Source: CAWDJT01 sp963828705 (lineage in GTDB: Bacteria > Desulfobacterota > Syntrophobacteria > Syntrophobacterales > Syntrophobacteraceae). From it: a stretch of DNA of 64,000 nt. Positions 9,529-18,144 of the stretch are shown in pieces; position 1 is the stretch's first letter, and each line of letters begins with the position of its first letter. Where the stretch lies: the NCBI GenBank assembly GCA_963828705.1, contig CAWHGA010000013.1:38237-102236 (forward strand), given 5' to 3'. The notes under the pieces are model-generated. The model did no database searches. It had not been told where the DNA came from and worked only from the letters and a program-made list of their open reading frames with translations. The position numbers and the translations under genes were made by a program.

Positions 9529-9924
9529 TCAGGATGAGAGCACTTTATTGAGGGCCTCCAGGAGTTCATCGGCCTCCGGCGGCTTCTCGATGTAGGCTGC
9601 CGGCTCCGGGATGCTTTCTTGCTGGTGCAAGTCCAGCAGTTTGTGAGAATGCAGGAAGGTTTTCCGGGCCAAACCGGATACGATGATTACCGGGATGTTC
9701 TTGAGCTCACTGTCTTTTTTCAATTCCCGGTACATGGCAAAGCCACTTTCTTTGGGCATCATGACATCCAGAATGATGGCAGCGGGTCTCTTCTGGCGAG
9801 CCAGCTCCAAACCCTGCTTGCCGTCTTCTGCCGTAATCGGCTTGAAACCGCTGGTTTCCAGCAAGGTGGTCATGAATATCCTCATGTGCTGTTCATCATC
9901 CACAACTAGAATCTTCTTAGCCAT
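9529..9924 (-). CDS. Single-domain response regulator (receiver)
   Basis: The 131-residue CheY-like protein has the acidic pair in VVDDEQHM, the phosphoacceptor Asp in IILDVMMPKESG near residue 54, a Ser in IIVSG, and the conserved Lys in YIEKPP. There is no output domain, so it probably passes phosphoryl groups to another protein or acts by direct contact. It is the last gene of the minus-strand operon with two receiver-kinases and a heme-sensor kinase, 29 bases after the universal stress gene. Those kinases are its likely partners, which is inference from position. Confidence 0.9.
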   Translation of the reverse strand: MAKKILVVDDEQHMRIFMTTLLETSGFKPITAEDGKQGLELARQKRPAAIILDVMMPKESGFAMYRELKKDSELKNIPVIIVSGLARKTFLHSHKLLDLHQQESIPEPAAYIEKPPEADELLEALNKVLSS

Positions 9925-9953
9925 TCTCTATCCCTCCGACAAAAAGGTTGAGC

Positions 9954-10452
9954 TTAGTACATGCTTCCGGGCAGCGTGAACTGTTTGGCCGGGTTTCTGA
10001 TCGCCATCACATGACAGTGGGCATAACGGGAGACATTGGCCACGGTGCTGCCGTGGACCAGGCGGTCCTGGTCGGATTTTCCTAAGGCTCCCATGACAAT
10101 GAGGTCCACACTGTGTTTCTTGGCATAGTGAATGATTTCCACATCGGGAGCGCCACTCTTGACCACAAAAACACAATCCTGGACACCGCCGAGACGCTTC
10201 TCGTAGGCGTCCTTCAGTACCGCAATAGCCCTTTTTTCCAGATCTTCGTCAAAGAATGTCTGCTCAGTGGTGGCCCCTTGAGGGGAGGTATTCATCCACA
10301 ATCTGCCGCTGATATCGATAGGAAGAATGGGCAACGTGGAAGATGTGCAGCTTGGCACTATGCTTTCTGGCCAGATCAGCCGCATGCAAGAAAGCAATTT
10401 CGGCATCATCGGAGAAATCAGTACAAAACAGGATGTTCTTGTATTCTACCAT
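9954..10452 (-). CDS. Universal stress protein, UspA family (one frame break)
   Basis: The product of about 165 residues begins MVEYKNILFCTDFSDDAE, typical of Usp, and ends with the nucleotide-binding region LIVMGALGKSDQDRLVHGST followed by NVSRYAHCHVMAIR. The G-x2-G-x9-G(S/T) ATP motif is recognisable in a modified form (GALGKSDQDRLVHGST). The frame breaks near 10290: one surplus base in the cctcccctcaagggg stretch shifts reading from EYLPS to SPQGATTEQTF. USPs bind ATP or AMP and act in stress and anaerobic survival. It stands between sensor kinases and a receiver in an apparent operon. Confidence 0.8.
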
Positions 10453-10699
10453 GGCCCTTTCCCTCTCCTAGTCAGTTGATTCTTTGGTTTGGAAGTTATC
10501 GCCAACATCTCCATAAACCGCTCAAATGAGGACTCAGTGTGGCCTGTGGCCGCAACCAATTCCGTTCAACCGTTCACCACGGAGATCACATAGCCCACAG
10601 ACAGTCCTCTGGAAACCATTTCTGTTGGGACCATTGAAATCTACCAGCTGTCATCAAACAGCATTCTCTTAGTTGCTCCACTTGCTCAGTATCGATCTG

Positions 10700-11839
10700 T
10701 CAGGCTCTTTGCACCCGCGGCAAACGAATGCTGAACCTGGTCCCGCGCCCCAGTGCAGAATCCACCTCGATGGTGCCCCCATGTTCGTTTACGATCTTCC
10801 TGGTGATCATTAACCCCAAGCCGGTCCCCTTGGTTCCCTTGGTGCTGAAAAAACGCTGAAAAAGCTTGCCTTGGGTTTCTCCATCCATGCCACAGCCGTT
10901 GTCTTCCACCTGGTATTCGACGGCCCAACCGGCAGCCTGGCAAGATCGCACCGTCACTTTACCCATCCCGGCGGCGGCGGGCCTTTCCCCGCAGGCATCG
11001 ATGGCGTTAGTGACCAGGTTGAGCAGGCAACGATGGATTCCTTCCCGATCCATCCAGCACGGAGCCAGATCGGGTTCGAACTCGCGTTTCAGGACCACCC
11101 CGTGCTCCTGACAGCGGGAAACCATCAGGTCGCATACTTGCTGCGCTGGCTGGTTGGGATCGCACCGCTCATAGTCCGGTTCCCGTTCCTTGCTGTAGTT
11201 GAGGAGATCCAGGGCCATGTTGGCAATCTTTTCCACGTTGCTCTTGACCATTTCCCAACCCTGCGTCAAGTACTGGCGGTTGTCCAGCTCGAAACCCTTT
11301 TCCACGACAAACACACCGCCCTTGAGGCCTCCGGTGATGTTTTTGATGGCGTGGGCCAGGTCGGCCACAGTCTGCCCGACCGCGGCCAGCCGTTCCGCTT
11401 CCAGGAGCTTCCGGGTCTTGTCCTGCACCAATTGTTCGAGGTTATCGGTATGCTGCCGCAGGGCAAACCGCATCGAGATGCGTTCCTGGGCACGCTTCAG
11501 GGCGATTTCCAGAACTTCGTCGTGGATCGGTTTGGTGATAAAATCGGTCGCTTCATGTTTGAGGCTGCGAATCGCCAGGTCCATTTCGCCATGGCCGGTG
11601 ATCATGATCACTTCGGTATCCGAGTCTTGCTCCTTGATCCTCTGCAGCAACTCGATACCATCCATGCCCGGCATCTTGATGTCGGTCAGCACGATCTGCG
11701 GCCGGATTTCCTGAAACAGCCTGAGGGCTTCTTCACCGTTCTGGGCAGTCCACACCTGGTAGCCGCTGTCCGCCAGGGATATGCCCAAGACCTTGCGAAT
11801 CCCTTCCTCATCGTCTACCAGCAGAATTTTGTCGGCCAT
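10700..11839 (-). CDS. Receiver-histidine kinase (response regulator fused to kinase)
   Basis: The 379-residue soluble protein has an N-terminal receiver (VDDEEGIRK; phospho-Asp in VLTDIKMPGMDG near residue 53; Lys in ITKPI). A coiled linker follows, then an H-box DLAHAIKNITGGLKGG with His near residue 167, and an ATPase domain with NAIDAC, DNGCGMD and GTKGTGLGL. It has no membrane segment. The stop of the upstream heme-sensor kinase overlaps its ATG (TGATG at 11841-11837), so the two are translationally coupled. It probably receives phosphate from a partner kinase and relays it onward. Confidence 0.9.
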   Translation of the reverse strand: MADKILLVDDEEGIRKVLGISLADSGYQVWTAQNGEEALRLFQEIRPQIVLTDIKMPGMDGIELLQRIKEQDSDTEVIMITGHGEMDLAIRSLKHEATDFITKPIHDEVLEIALKRAQERISMRFALRQHTDNLEQLVQDKTRKLLEAERLAAVGQTVADLAHAIKNITGGLKGGVFVVEKGFELDNRQYLTQGWEMVKSNVEKIANMALDLLNYSKEREPDYERCDPNQPAQQVCDLMVSRCQEHGVVLKREFEPDLAPCWMDREGIHRCLLNLVTNAIDACGERPAAAGMGKVTVRSCQAAGWAVEYQVEDNGCGMDGETQGKLFQRFFSTKGTKGTGLGLMITRKIVNEHGGTIEVDSALGRGTRFSIRLPRVQRA

Positions 11840-14112
11840 CAGTTTTCACTCGCAATGGGAAACTGCACAATGAAATTGGTCCCTTCCCCTTCCCTGGTCT
11901 CTACTTTGATGATCCCATGGTAATCCTGAACAATACCATAACTGATGGAAAGACCCAAACCAGTACCCTGCCCCACTTTCTTGGTGGTGAAGAAGGGTTC
12001 AAAAACCTTGTCCAGGATTGCCTCAGGGATCCCCGTCCCGGTGTCCCTGACCTCCACAACAACCGAGGTCCCCTGACAACTGGTCTTCAGGTGAATTTCC
12101 TTAGTGATCTTCGCGCGATCTTTCCGTTCACATTTTTCCTCGATGGCATCGCGCGCATTGATGAGCAGGTTGATGAAGACCTGTTCGAGACGGTTGGCAT
12201 CCGCCAGGATACTCGGTAGATTTGGGGCGAACTCTCGGATGACCTCAATTTCGCGCAGTTTCAGTTGTTGCCGGAAGATCTCCAAAGCCCTGGCCATCGC
12301 ATCGTTGACCTGCACCCGTTCCTTTTTCACTTCCGCCTTGCGTCCGAATTCCCGCAGGTGATTGATGATGTTGGAAGCCCGATCCACATGACTGTCAATT
12401 TCTTCCGCCATGGTCATGAGGATTTGGTCATCGACGGCTTCCTTCTTCCGGGCTTTCTTCAGCAAATAATTGCTGGCCGTCTTGATCACCGAGAGGGGTT
12501 GATTGAGTTCGTGGGCCACACCTGCCGACATCTCGCCGAGGGTAGCCATCTTGCTGGCCTGGATCAACTGCTGTTCGGCCATAAGCCGTTTGGTGATGTC
12601 GCTTGTGGTCACCAGCAGAGCGGCACGACCAAGGTACTCGGACGGTGACACGTGGACATTGACATAGATGGTCTTGCCGCCTCCTGTGATCTGCCGCACC
12701 TGGTTCAGAATGTTGGAGGTCCTAAGCTGAGTCCGGTAATGGTCGCGTTCCATCGGTTCGAAGAAATCCAGGAAACACCGGCTAAGCACCTCCCGGCGGT
12801 GCAAGCCGTAAACCGAACTCACACTATCATTGCAGTCGAGGATCTCCATGGTCTCTTCGTCAAGCACAAAGACGGGATTGGGGATGTTGTTGAAAATGGT
12901 ATGGTACTTCTCTTCGGAACGGCGAATCTCCTTTTCCAAATGTTTGAGTTGCGTGATGTCGAGGCTCATCTCCATCACTGCGGTGATCTCCCGTGTGGAG
13001 TTACGAATGGGAGCGGTACGCACCAACAACCACGATTCGACCCCATCTTTGCTCACCACAAGCTCTTCGCTTTCGTGTGTCACACCAGTCTCAAAGGTTT
13101 TTGCCACCGGGCAGATCTCACAGGGTTCATCGCGCTTCTTGTAGGCGCGATAACAAAAATCTCCCGGGTGTGGATCAAAGTTCCTGGTGATTTCCCGGTT
13201 ATGCTTCAGTACCCGCAGGTTCCGATCCTGAACCGTAATATAACAGGGCACCCTTTCAAACAGGCCCTGGTATTCATCTCGTTGCTTATTAAGCTCGTCC
13301 TGTTTTTCGGCAATCTGCCTCCCCATCTGGTTGATGGCGCTGGCCAGCTGGCCAATCTCGTCCTGACGACTCACTTCCACCTGATGGTCATAACGGCCCT
13401 CACCGATCAGAGCGGTCCCGACAATGAGTTGTTTGATCGGGCGGTTGACGAAAATCATCAGGAAGAACCCGATGATGGTCGAAGTCCCCACAAAACTCAC
13501 TACCGCCATGGCGATGAGGCCCTGCTTGTACGCCAGGATCTGCAGGTCCGTCTTTTCCAGTGAGACCACCACGTCCAGAGCACCCAACACCTTCTTATCG
13601 GTCGGGTGATAATGACACTCATCGGCGGAACAACTGGGTTCATTATAGATCGGGCTGATGATTCCTAGAAGTCGATAACCTTTGTCTGAATCGAAGATAC
13701 GGGTACGTTCCCCTATTGACACGATTTCCAGAGGTGGTTCACGGCGATGACAAATATCACAGGCATCCGCTTTAATATTGGTTATTTGATCCACTTCCTC
13801 GGCCACATTGGAAAACTTGATCTGGCCCTGCTTGTTGTAGATTCTAATATTATTTACTTCTTCCTGTCTGCTGATATTATTGATTATCTGATTGATATCA
13901 TCCTTAGCATTGAGCATCATAGCATAATGAGTACCTAGTTTTATAGTGTTACCAAATCGATCAATTTCAGCAACAATATTATAAACCGTATTATCTTTCT
14001 GATATTGGATATTGAAATATGCCCATGTAGATATTGTAATGAGCAATACTAATCCAACTAGAAAGATCAAATGAAATATTAGGCTTTTGTGTAAATACGG
14101 AATGCCTTGCAT
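11839..14112 (-). CDS. Membrane sensor histidine kinase with CX2CH and CX4CH heme motifs, HAMP and two PAS domains
   Basis: The intact 757-residue protein serves as the template for its broken paralog at 1876-4159. TM helix at about 13-33; extracytoplasmic region with CDICH (118-122) and CSADECH (161-167), fitting two covalently bound c-type hemes; TM helix at about 198-222; HAMP to about 275; PAS with CYRAY...CEICP; second PAS; H-box with HELNQPL near residue 525; ATPase with NARDAIEE, DTGTGIP and GQGTGLGLS. Heme c maturation requires export, which agrees with the motifs lying between the two membrane helices. The ligand is unknown; redox state, NO, CO or O2 are possibilities. It overlaps the downstream receiver-kinase gene by one base. 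Confidence 0.9.
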   Translation of the reverse strand: MQGIPYLHKSLIFHLIFLVGLVLLITISTWAYFNIQYQKDNTVYNIVAEIDRFGNTIKLGTHYAMMLNAKDDINQIINNISRQEEVNNIRIYNKQGQIKFSNVAEEVDQITNIKADACDICHRREPPLEIVSIGERTRIFDSDKGYRLLGIISPIYNEPSCSADECHYHPTDKKVLGALDVVVSLEKTDLQILAYKQGLIAMAVVSFVGTSTIIGFFLMIFVNRPIKQLIVGTALIGEGRYDHQVEVSRQDEIGQLASAINQMGRQIAEKQDELNKQRDEYQGLFERVPCYITVQDRNLRVLKHNREITRNFDPHPGDFCYRAYKKRDEPCEICPVAKTFETGVTHESEELVVSKDGVESWLLVRTAPIRNSTREITAVMEMSLDITQLKHLEKEIRRSEEKYHTIFNNIPNPVFVLDEETMEILDCNDSVSSVYGLHRREVLSRCFLDFFEPMERDHYRTQLRTSNILNQVRQITGGGKTIYVNVHVSPSEYLGRAALLVTTSDITKRLMAEQQLIQASKMATLGEMSAGVAHELNQPLSVIKTASNYLLKKARKKEAVDDQILMTMAEEIDSHVDRASNIINHLREFGRKAEVKKERVQVNDAMARALEIFRQQLKLREIEVIREFAPNLPSILADANRLEQVFINLLINARDAIEEKCERKDRAKITKEIHLKTSCQGTSVVVEVRDTGTGIPEAILDKVFEPFFTTKKVGQGTGLGLSISYGIVQDYHGIIKVETREGEGTNFIVQFPIASEN

Positions 14113-14213
14113 AATTCTGCACGCGGACCTGCTTGTTCAGATGGTTAATCTATGTAAACTCTCTAGGTAAACGTGATGAATAGTAGAAGTGCCGAAAGTC
14201 ATATGCCACACCA

Positions 14214-15746
14214 TCAACTAACGGGAAGCTTCAAAGTGAAGACACTCCCCTTGCCTGGTTCACTCTCCACGTCAATGCTGCCCTTGTGCCGTTCCATGAT
14301 GCCATAGACGGTTGACAATCCCAAACCAATTCCCTTCCCTTCCTTCTTCGTGGTGAAAAAGGGGTCGAAAATATAGGGCAGGTCTTCCTTACTGATGCCA
14401 CAGCCATTATCCTGTACGCTGATTTCCACATGCTTGGATGCGGCATTAAAAGCGCTTTGCAGCGTCAGTGTGCCACCATTGGGCATGGCATCGATGGCGT
14501 TAAAGATGAGGTTAATGACACATTGCTGGATCTGGTTGTGATCTCCCATGACCAGAGGCATGTTCGCATCGAAAGATGTTTTCACTGTGATGTTTTGCAG
14601 AGCAAGCTTGTGTGCGCTGAGCATAAGGCACTTGTGGAGCAAATCGTCCAGGTTGGTTTCGGCAAAATCCAGTCGCGACTGTCGGGCAAAGGCCAGCAGG
14701 TTGCTGACGATCTGCGAACAGCGGCTGGTTTCGCTTTCCATCAAACCCAGGAATTCTTTGAATTTCTGTTGGTGATCCGCACTCAGCGGCCCACGCCCCA
14801 TGATCTTGATCATCAGGCGGATGTAATTGAGGATACCCGACAGCGGGTTGTTTATTTCATGGACGACGCTGGCAGCCAACTTCCCCAAAGCGATCATCTT
14901 GTCCTGCTGAAGCAGTCTGGTCTGATCGGCAAACTGCTGCTCAAGTCGACGGATCTCGCGAAGGTCCCGAAAGAAACCCACGATGCCGATCTCACGTTGG
15001 TCCTCAAAAAGAACCGTGGCCGAAAGCTGCACCGGAAGCTTGCGGCCATCCTTGGCAATCAGAGTCGTCTCAAACAGTGACAGGCGATTCCTACCGCCGT
15101 ATTCACCGGAACGAAGCTTTTCGTTGAACCTTTCCGCTTCGCCCATGGGGAGGAAGTCAAACAGGGTCAACCGGCCGATCACTTCGTCCTTGCCATAGCT
15201 CAGCATCTGTTCCAGGGCTCGATTGAAGGTGATCACCCGGGACTCCTGGTCACAAGCCAGGATACCATCCATGGAACTTTCAATCAGGTTCTTTTGAAAG
15301 TTGTAGGTCTGGGCCAGCTTTTCGCTGGTCTCCATCCATTTTTCTTCGATAAGTGCCGTATAATCCCGGAGTTCCCGACGGTTGGAATAACGCTCCTTAG
15401 CCCGTTTCAGCGCCACTTCCAGCGCTTCATCCTGAATCGGTTTGGTGATAAAATCCGAGGCGTCCAGTTGCAGTGCGCGAATGGCGGTTTCCATCTCGCC
15501 AAAAGCGGTCACCACGATCACTTCCCGATCAGGATCCCGTTCCTTGAGCCGGCGCAGCACCTCCAGGCCATCGATTCCGGGCATGCGGATGTCGGTGATC
15601 ACAATCTGGGGAGCGTGCTCCTGGCAGAGCCGAAGGCCGGTTTCGCCGTCGGCCGCGGTCAGCACTTCATAGCCGGCATCCGCAAGGCTAATGGCCATGA
15701 CCTTGCGAATCCCCTCCTCGTCATCTATAAACAGTACTCTCCAGAT
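14214..15746 (-). CDS. Receiver-PAS-histidine kinase hybrid, start codon unclear
   Basis: Soluble signalling protein of about 510 residues: receiver (FIDDEEGIRK; phospho-Asp in VITDIRMPGIDG; Lys in ITKPI), PAS at about 150-270, H-box VVHEINNPLSGILNY, and an ATPase domain with NAIDAMP, DNGCGIS and GKGIGLGLS. The frame continues upstream of the first ATG (15698) through the receiver's essential N-terminal strand and acidic residues, so that ATG cannot be the true start. At the position expected from the ribosome site GGAGAGGGG (15761-15753) the codon is ATC (15746), an unusual start or a sequence error for ATG. It is first in the minus-strand operon that continues with the heme-sensor kinase 101 bases on. 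Confidence 0.85.
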   Translation of the reverse strand: MWRVLFIDDEEGIRKVMAISLADAGYEVLTAADGETGLRLCQEHAPQIVITDIRMPGIDGLEVLRRLKERDPDREVIVVTAFGEMETAIRALQLDASDFITKPIQDEALEVALKRAKERYSNRRELRDYTALIEEKWMETSEKLAQTYNFQKNLIESSMDGILACDQESRVITFNRALEQMLSYGKDEVIGRLTLFDFLPMGEAERFNEKLRSGEYGGRNRLSLFETTLIAKDGRKLPVQLSATVLFEDQREIGIVGFFRDLREIRRLEQQFADQTRLLQQDKMIALGKLAASVVHEINNPLSGILNYIRLMIKIMGRGPLSADHQQKFKEFLGLMESETSRCSQIVSNLLAFARQSRLDFAETNLDDLLHKCLMLSAHKLALQNITVKTSFDANMPLVMGDHNQIQQCVINLIFNAIDAMPNGGTLTLQSAFNAASKHVEISVQDNGCGISKEDLPYIFDPFFTTKKEGKGIGLGLSTVYGIMERHKGSIDVESEPGKGSVFTLKLPVS

Positions 15747-16251
15747 TTTTTGCCCCTCTCCGATGGTCGATCCAGCCTTTACCCCTGGCTATCTGTGCGG
15801 ACAACAAAGCCTCCAGGCCTCTCGACCATTGTTCCGCAAGCCGCTCTGGCAACTCGAATCGCAACAACCCCAGGAGCCTTCCGCAAAGGATTCCTGTGAA
15901 GGATCACCGCGCACGTTGTTTTGGCAGTTCATTTACCCTGATTTTACCATAATGAGTTTCCCACTGTTGAGATAATTTACAGATTTCTTTAAGATCACGG
16001 AACGACATCGGGGAATTGCCGTCACCTCGGCAGGGCGCTCGTCATGGCGCCAATAAGTGGCGGCGAGGCAATATTCGAGCAGCCTCTGAGCGGCTGGCTA
16101 GGATCCCCGCTACCGGTGTTGTGGCAGTGGGGCGGCGTGAGGGCGCCACAGCTAAAGGTTTAACGCCCTCAAACTGGCGCGCCTTCACTTCTCGGGCATT
16201 TCCATACTGAGCGGTCACCGTCCAAGAAGTGGTGAAAGGATTCGGGCAAAC
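15747..16251. other. Divergent intergenic region
   Basis: About 500 bases between the minus-strand signalling operon and the plus-strand scaffold gene. Promoters for both directions must lie here. No RNA gene, repeat or convincing promoter could be identified. Confidence 0.5.
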
Positions 16252-16659
16252 ATGGGAGATCTCGATTTCTGGCAGAAGCACTCGTTGACGTTCCTGGAAA
16301 TGGCGCTGCGGGCAGATAAGCGGGAGAAGCTCACACCGGCAAATGGATACGGTACCGCGCAAGGGACCTGCGGTGATACCGTGGAAATCTTCTTACAGAT
16401 CCAGGATGACCGCATCCGGGGGGCTTCGTTTGAGACCAATGGCTGCCTGTACATCGTAGCCTGTGCGAACACCGTGGTGCACCTGGCTGAAGGCAAACCC
16501 CTACAGGACGCCAGGCACCTTGACCCGGACAGCGTCTTCGGTTTTCTTGAAACCCTTCCCCAGGAAGAATTCCACTGCGCCGAACTGGCGGTGGAAGCCC
16601 TGCGGATGGCTCTGGCCAGCGCCTTGCCGATCCCGGCCGCGCCGGCCTCAGCGAGGTAA
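16252..16659 (+). CDS. IscU/NifU-like iron-sulfur cluster scaffold protein
   Basis: The 135-residue product has the three conserved cysteine sites of the IscU fold: GTCGDTVEIF near residue 40, NGCLYIVACAN near residue 65, and HCAELAVEAL near residue 103. In IscU these ligate the nascent Fe-S cluster. The Asp of the first motif is kept. No cysteine desulfurase or HscA/B gene is nearby. Stand-alone NifU-N-like proteins of this kind are common in anaerobes, so the cluster client is unknown. A tandem universal stress gene follows 63 bases downstream on the same strand. Confidence 0.85.
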   Translation: MGDLDFWQKHSLTFLEMALRADKREKLTPANGYGTAQGTCGDTVEIFLQIQDDRIRGASFETNGCLYIVACANTVVHLAEGKPLQDARHLDPDSVFGFLETLPQEEFHCAELAVEALRMALASALPIPAAPASAR

Positions 16660-16722
16660 CCGCCAACTCACTGCTGGCTTCAAGACCGTCCCCCAGCCCA
16701 ACCCACCCGGAAGGAAGCGACT

Positions 16723-17590
16723 ATGAAGAAACACTTGTTGTTGACCGTCGGTGATGACTTGAATTCCCTCTACGGAGTGCGCTTCATCGCCTCCTTTTTC
16801 CGGAATAAAACCGACACCAGACTGACGCTTTTCTACGTGGCCCCGCGATTCGACGCCATGGATTCCCGTGAAGCCGCCCTGCAGCACCAAATGGATCGCA
16901 AAATGGCCGAACTTTATCGGGCCAAGGGGCAGAATGCTCTGGACACGAGCCTCCGCTTCCTTTGTGATCATGTCTGTGTGCGCGAGAACCTCACGACCAG
17001 ACTCATCTTCAAACGGCACGGAACGGTCAAGGATATCATCATGGAAGGCCGCGAGGGACTCTACGATGCCGTGGTGCTGGGCCGAAGAGGCTACACACTT
17101 GTTTGAAGGCGCATTTTCCAACAGCGTGAGTCGCGAAATGCTCGACCGGGATGTTGATTTCCCGCTGTGGATCTGCCGGCGCCCCGAAATGGGGCGCAAG
17201 AACGTGCTGCTGTGTGTGGACGAAACCGAACCCAGCCTGCGCATCGCCGACCACGTAGGTTTCATCCTGAACGGCGAAGAAGACCATAACGTGACCCTGT
17301 TTCACGTCGACAGCGGCGAGGGCAAAAACGTTGATGTCATTCTCCAACAAGCCCACACCCAACTGACGGAAAACGCCCTTCCCCCGGAACGCATCAAGAT
17401 CCTGGTGAAACGCAGCAATAAAGTGGTCAAAACCATTCTGGAAGAGGTCGAGCGGGGAGCCTACGCCGCGGTGGCGGTCGGTCGCGGCGGCGCTAAACCC
17501 AAGGGCATGTTCAAGAAGTGGATGATTGGTTCTCGCAGCACCAACCTTCTGGAAATCCTCGAAAAGGCCGCGCTGTGGGTAAGCCGGTAG
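16723..17590 (+). CDS. Tandem universal stress protein (one frame break)
   Basis: The product of about 288 residues holds two Usp-like halves. The first begins MKKHLLLTVGDDLNSLYGVR and carries AVVLGRRGYT. The second begins KNVLLCVDETEPSLRIADHV and ends with AVAVGRGGAKPKGMFKKWMIGS, then STNLLEILEKAALWV. One surplus base near 17095 (ggctacacact) breaks the frame; skipping it joins GRRGYT to LFEGAFSNSVSREML. The start follows GGAAGGAAG. Double-domain Usp proteins bind nucleotides and respond to energy stress. The gene is convergent with hgcB. Confidence 0.8.
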
Positions 17591-17659
17591 GGTTTAAGGA
17601 TATGTGCCTACTGGTACCTTGGCGTCTTTGCGGGACATGAAGGCTACTCGGAACACCTT

Positions 17660-18013
17660 CTAGCAGCAGCCCAGTCCGCTCGTGTTGCCGCCACCCTGAC
17701 GCGATGCGGCCGCGGAGTCCGCCGGGGATGATTCGATAACACAACAGCATGAGGAACTCTGCCGCCCTAACATGGAGTTGATCACCGCCTGGGCACAGCC
17801 GACTCCGACCTGGACCTGAATGGCTTCCGCCGGACAGTTCCGGACACAGGCGCCACATTCCATGCACGCATCGCGGTTGACAACGGCCATTCGACCGTTG
17901 GACCTCGCCAGCACAGCATGCGGGCAGACGATCAGGCACTGGCCGCACCCGGTGCACCTCTCTTCATGCAACTGCAGCGTCACCACATCTTTAAGATAGA
18001 TCAAATATGTCAT
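17660..18013 (-). CDS. hgcB: HgcB, mercury-methylation ferredoxin
   Basis: The 117-residue protein has two [4Fe-4S] motifs: CTGCGQCLIVCP (residues 20-31) and CMECGACVRNCP (residues 50-61). CMECGAC is the sequence used to recognise HgcB. A further Cys lies in GVGCAQAV, and the C-terminus carries CCC and a final CC, as expected of HgcB's cysteine-rich tail. HgcB is thought to deliver electrons to the corrinoid of HgcA and perhaps to present Hg(II) through its tail cysteines. It lies 131 bases downstream of hgcA on the same strand, and AGGGG precedes its ATG. Ordinary two-cluster ferredoxins lack the CMECGAC/CC-tail combination, so the call is firm given its neighbour. Confidence 0.93.
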   Translation of the reverse strand: MTYLIYLKDVVTLQLHEERCTGCGQCLIVCPHAVLARSNGRMAVVNRDACMECGACVRNCPAEAIQVQVGVGCAQAVINSMLGRQSSSCCCVIESSPADSAAASRQGGGNTSGLGCC

Positions 18014-18144
18014 CAGAAACCCCTGCCTTTGCTAATCTCTTATAGTGACCACCAGTTCTTGACCCTTGTCATCAACAGCCACCACGAACGACCTAGAAAA
18101 CCGGCCGTGTAGGCTGTCTCCCGGACCACACCGGGAACCCGTCG

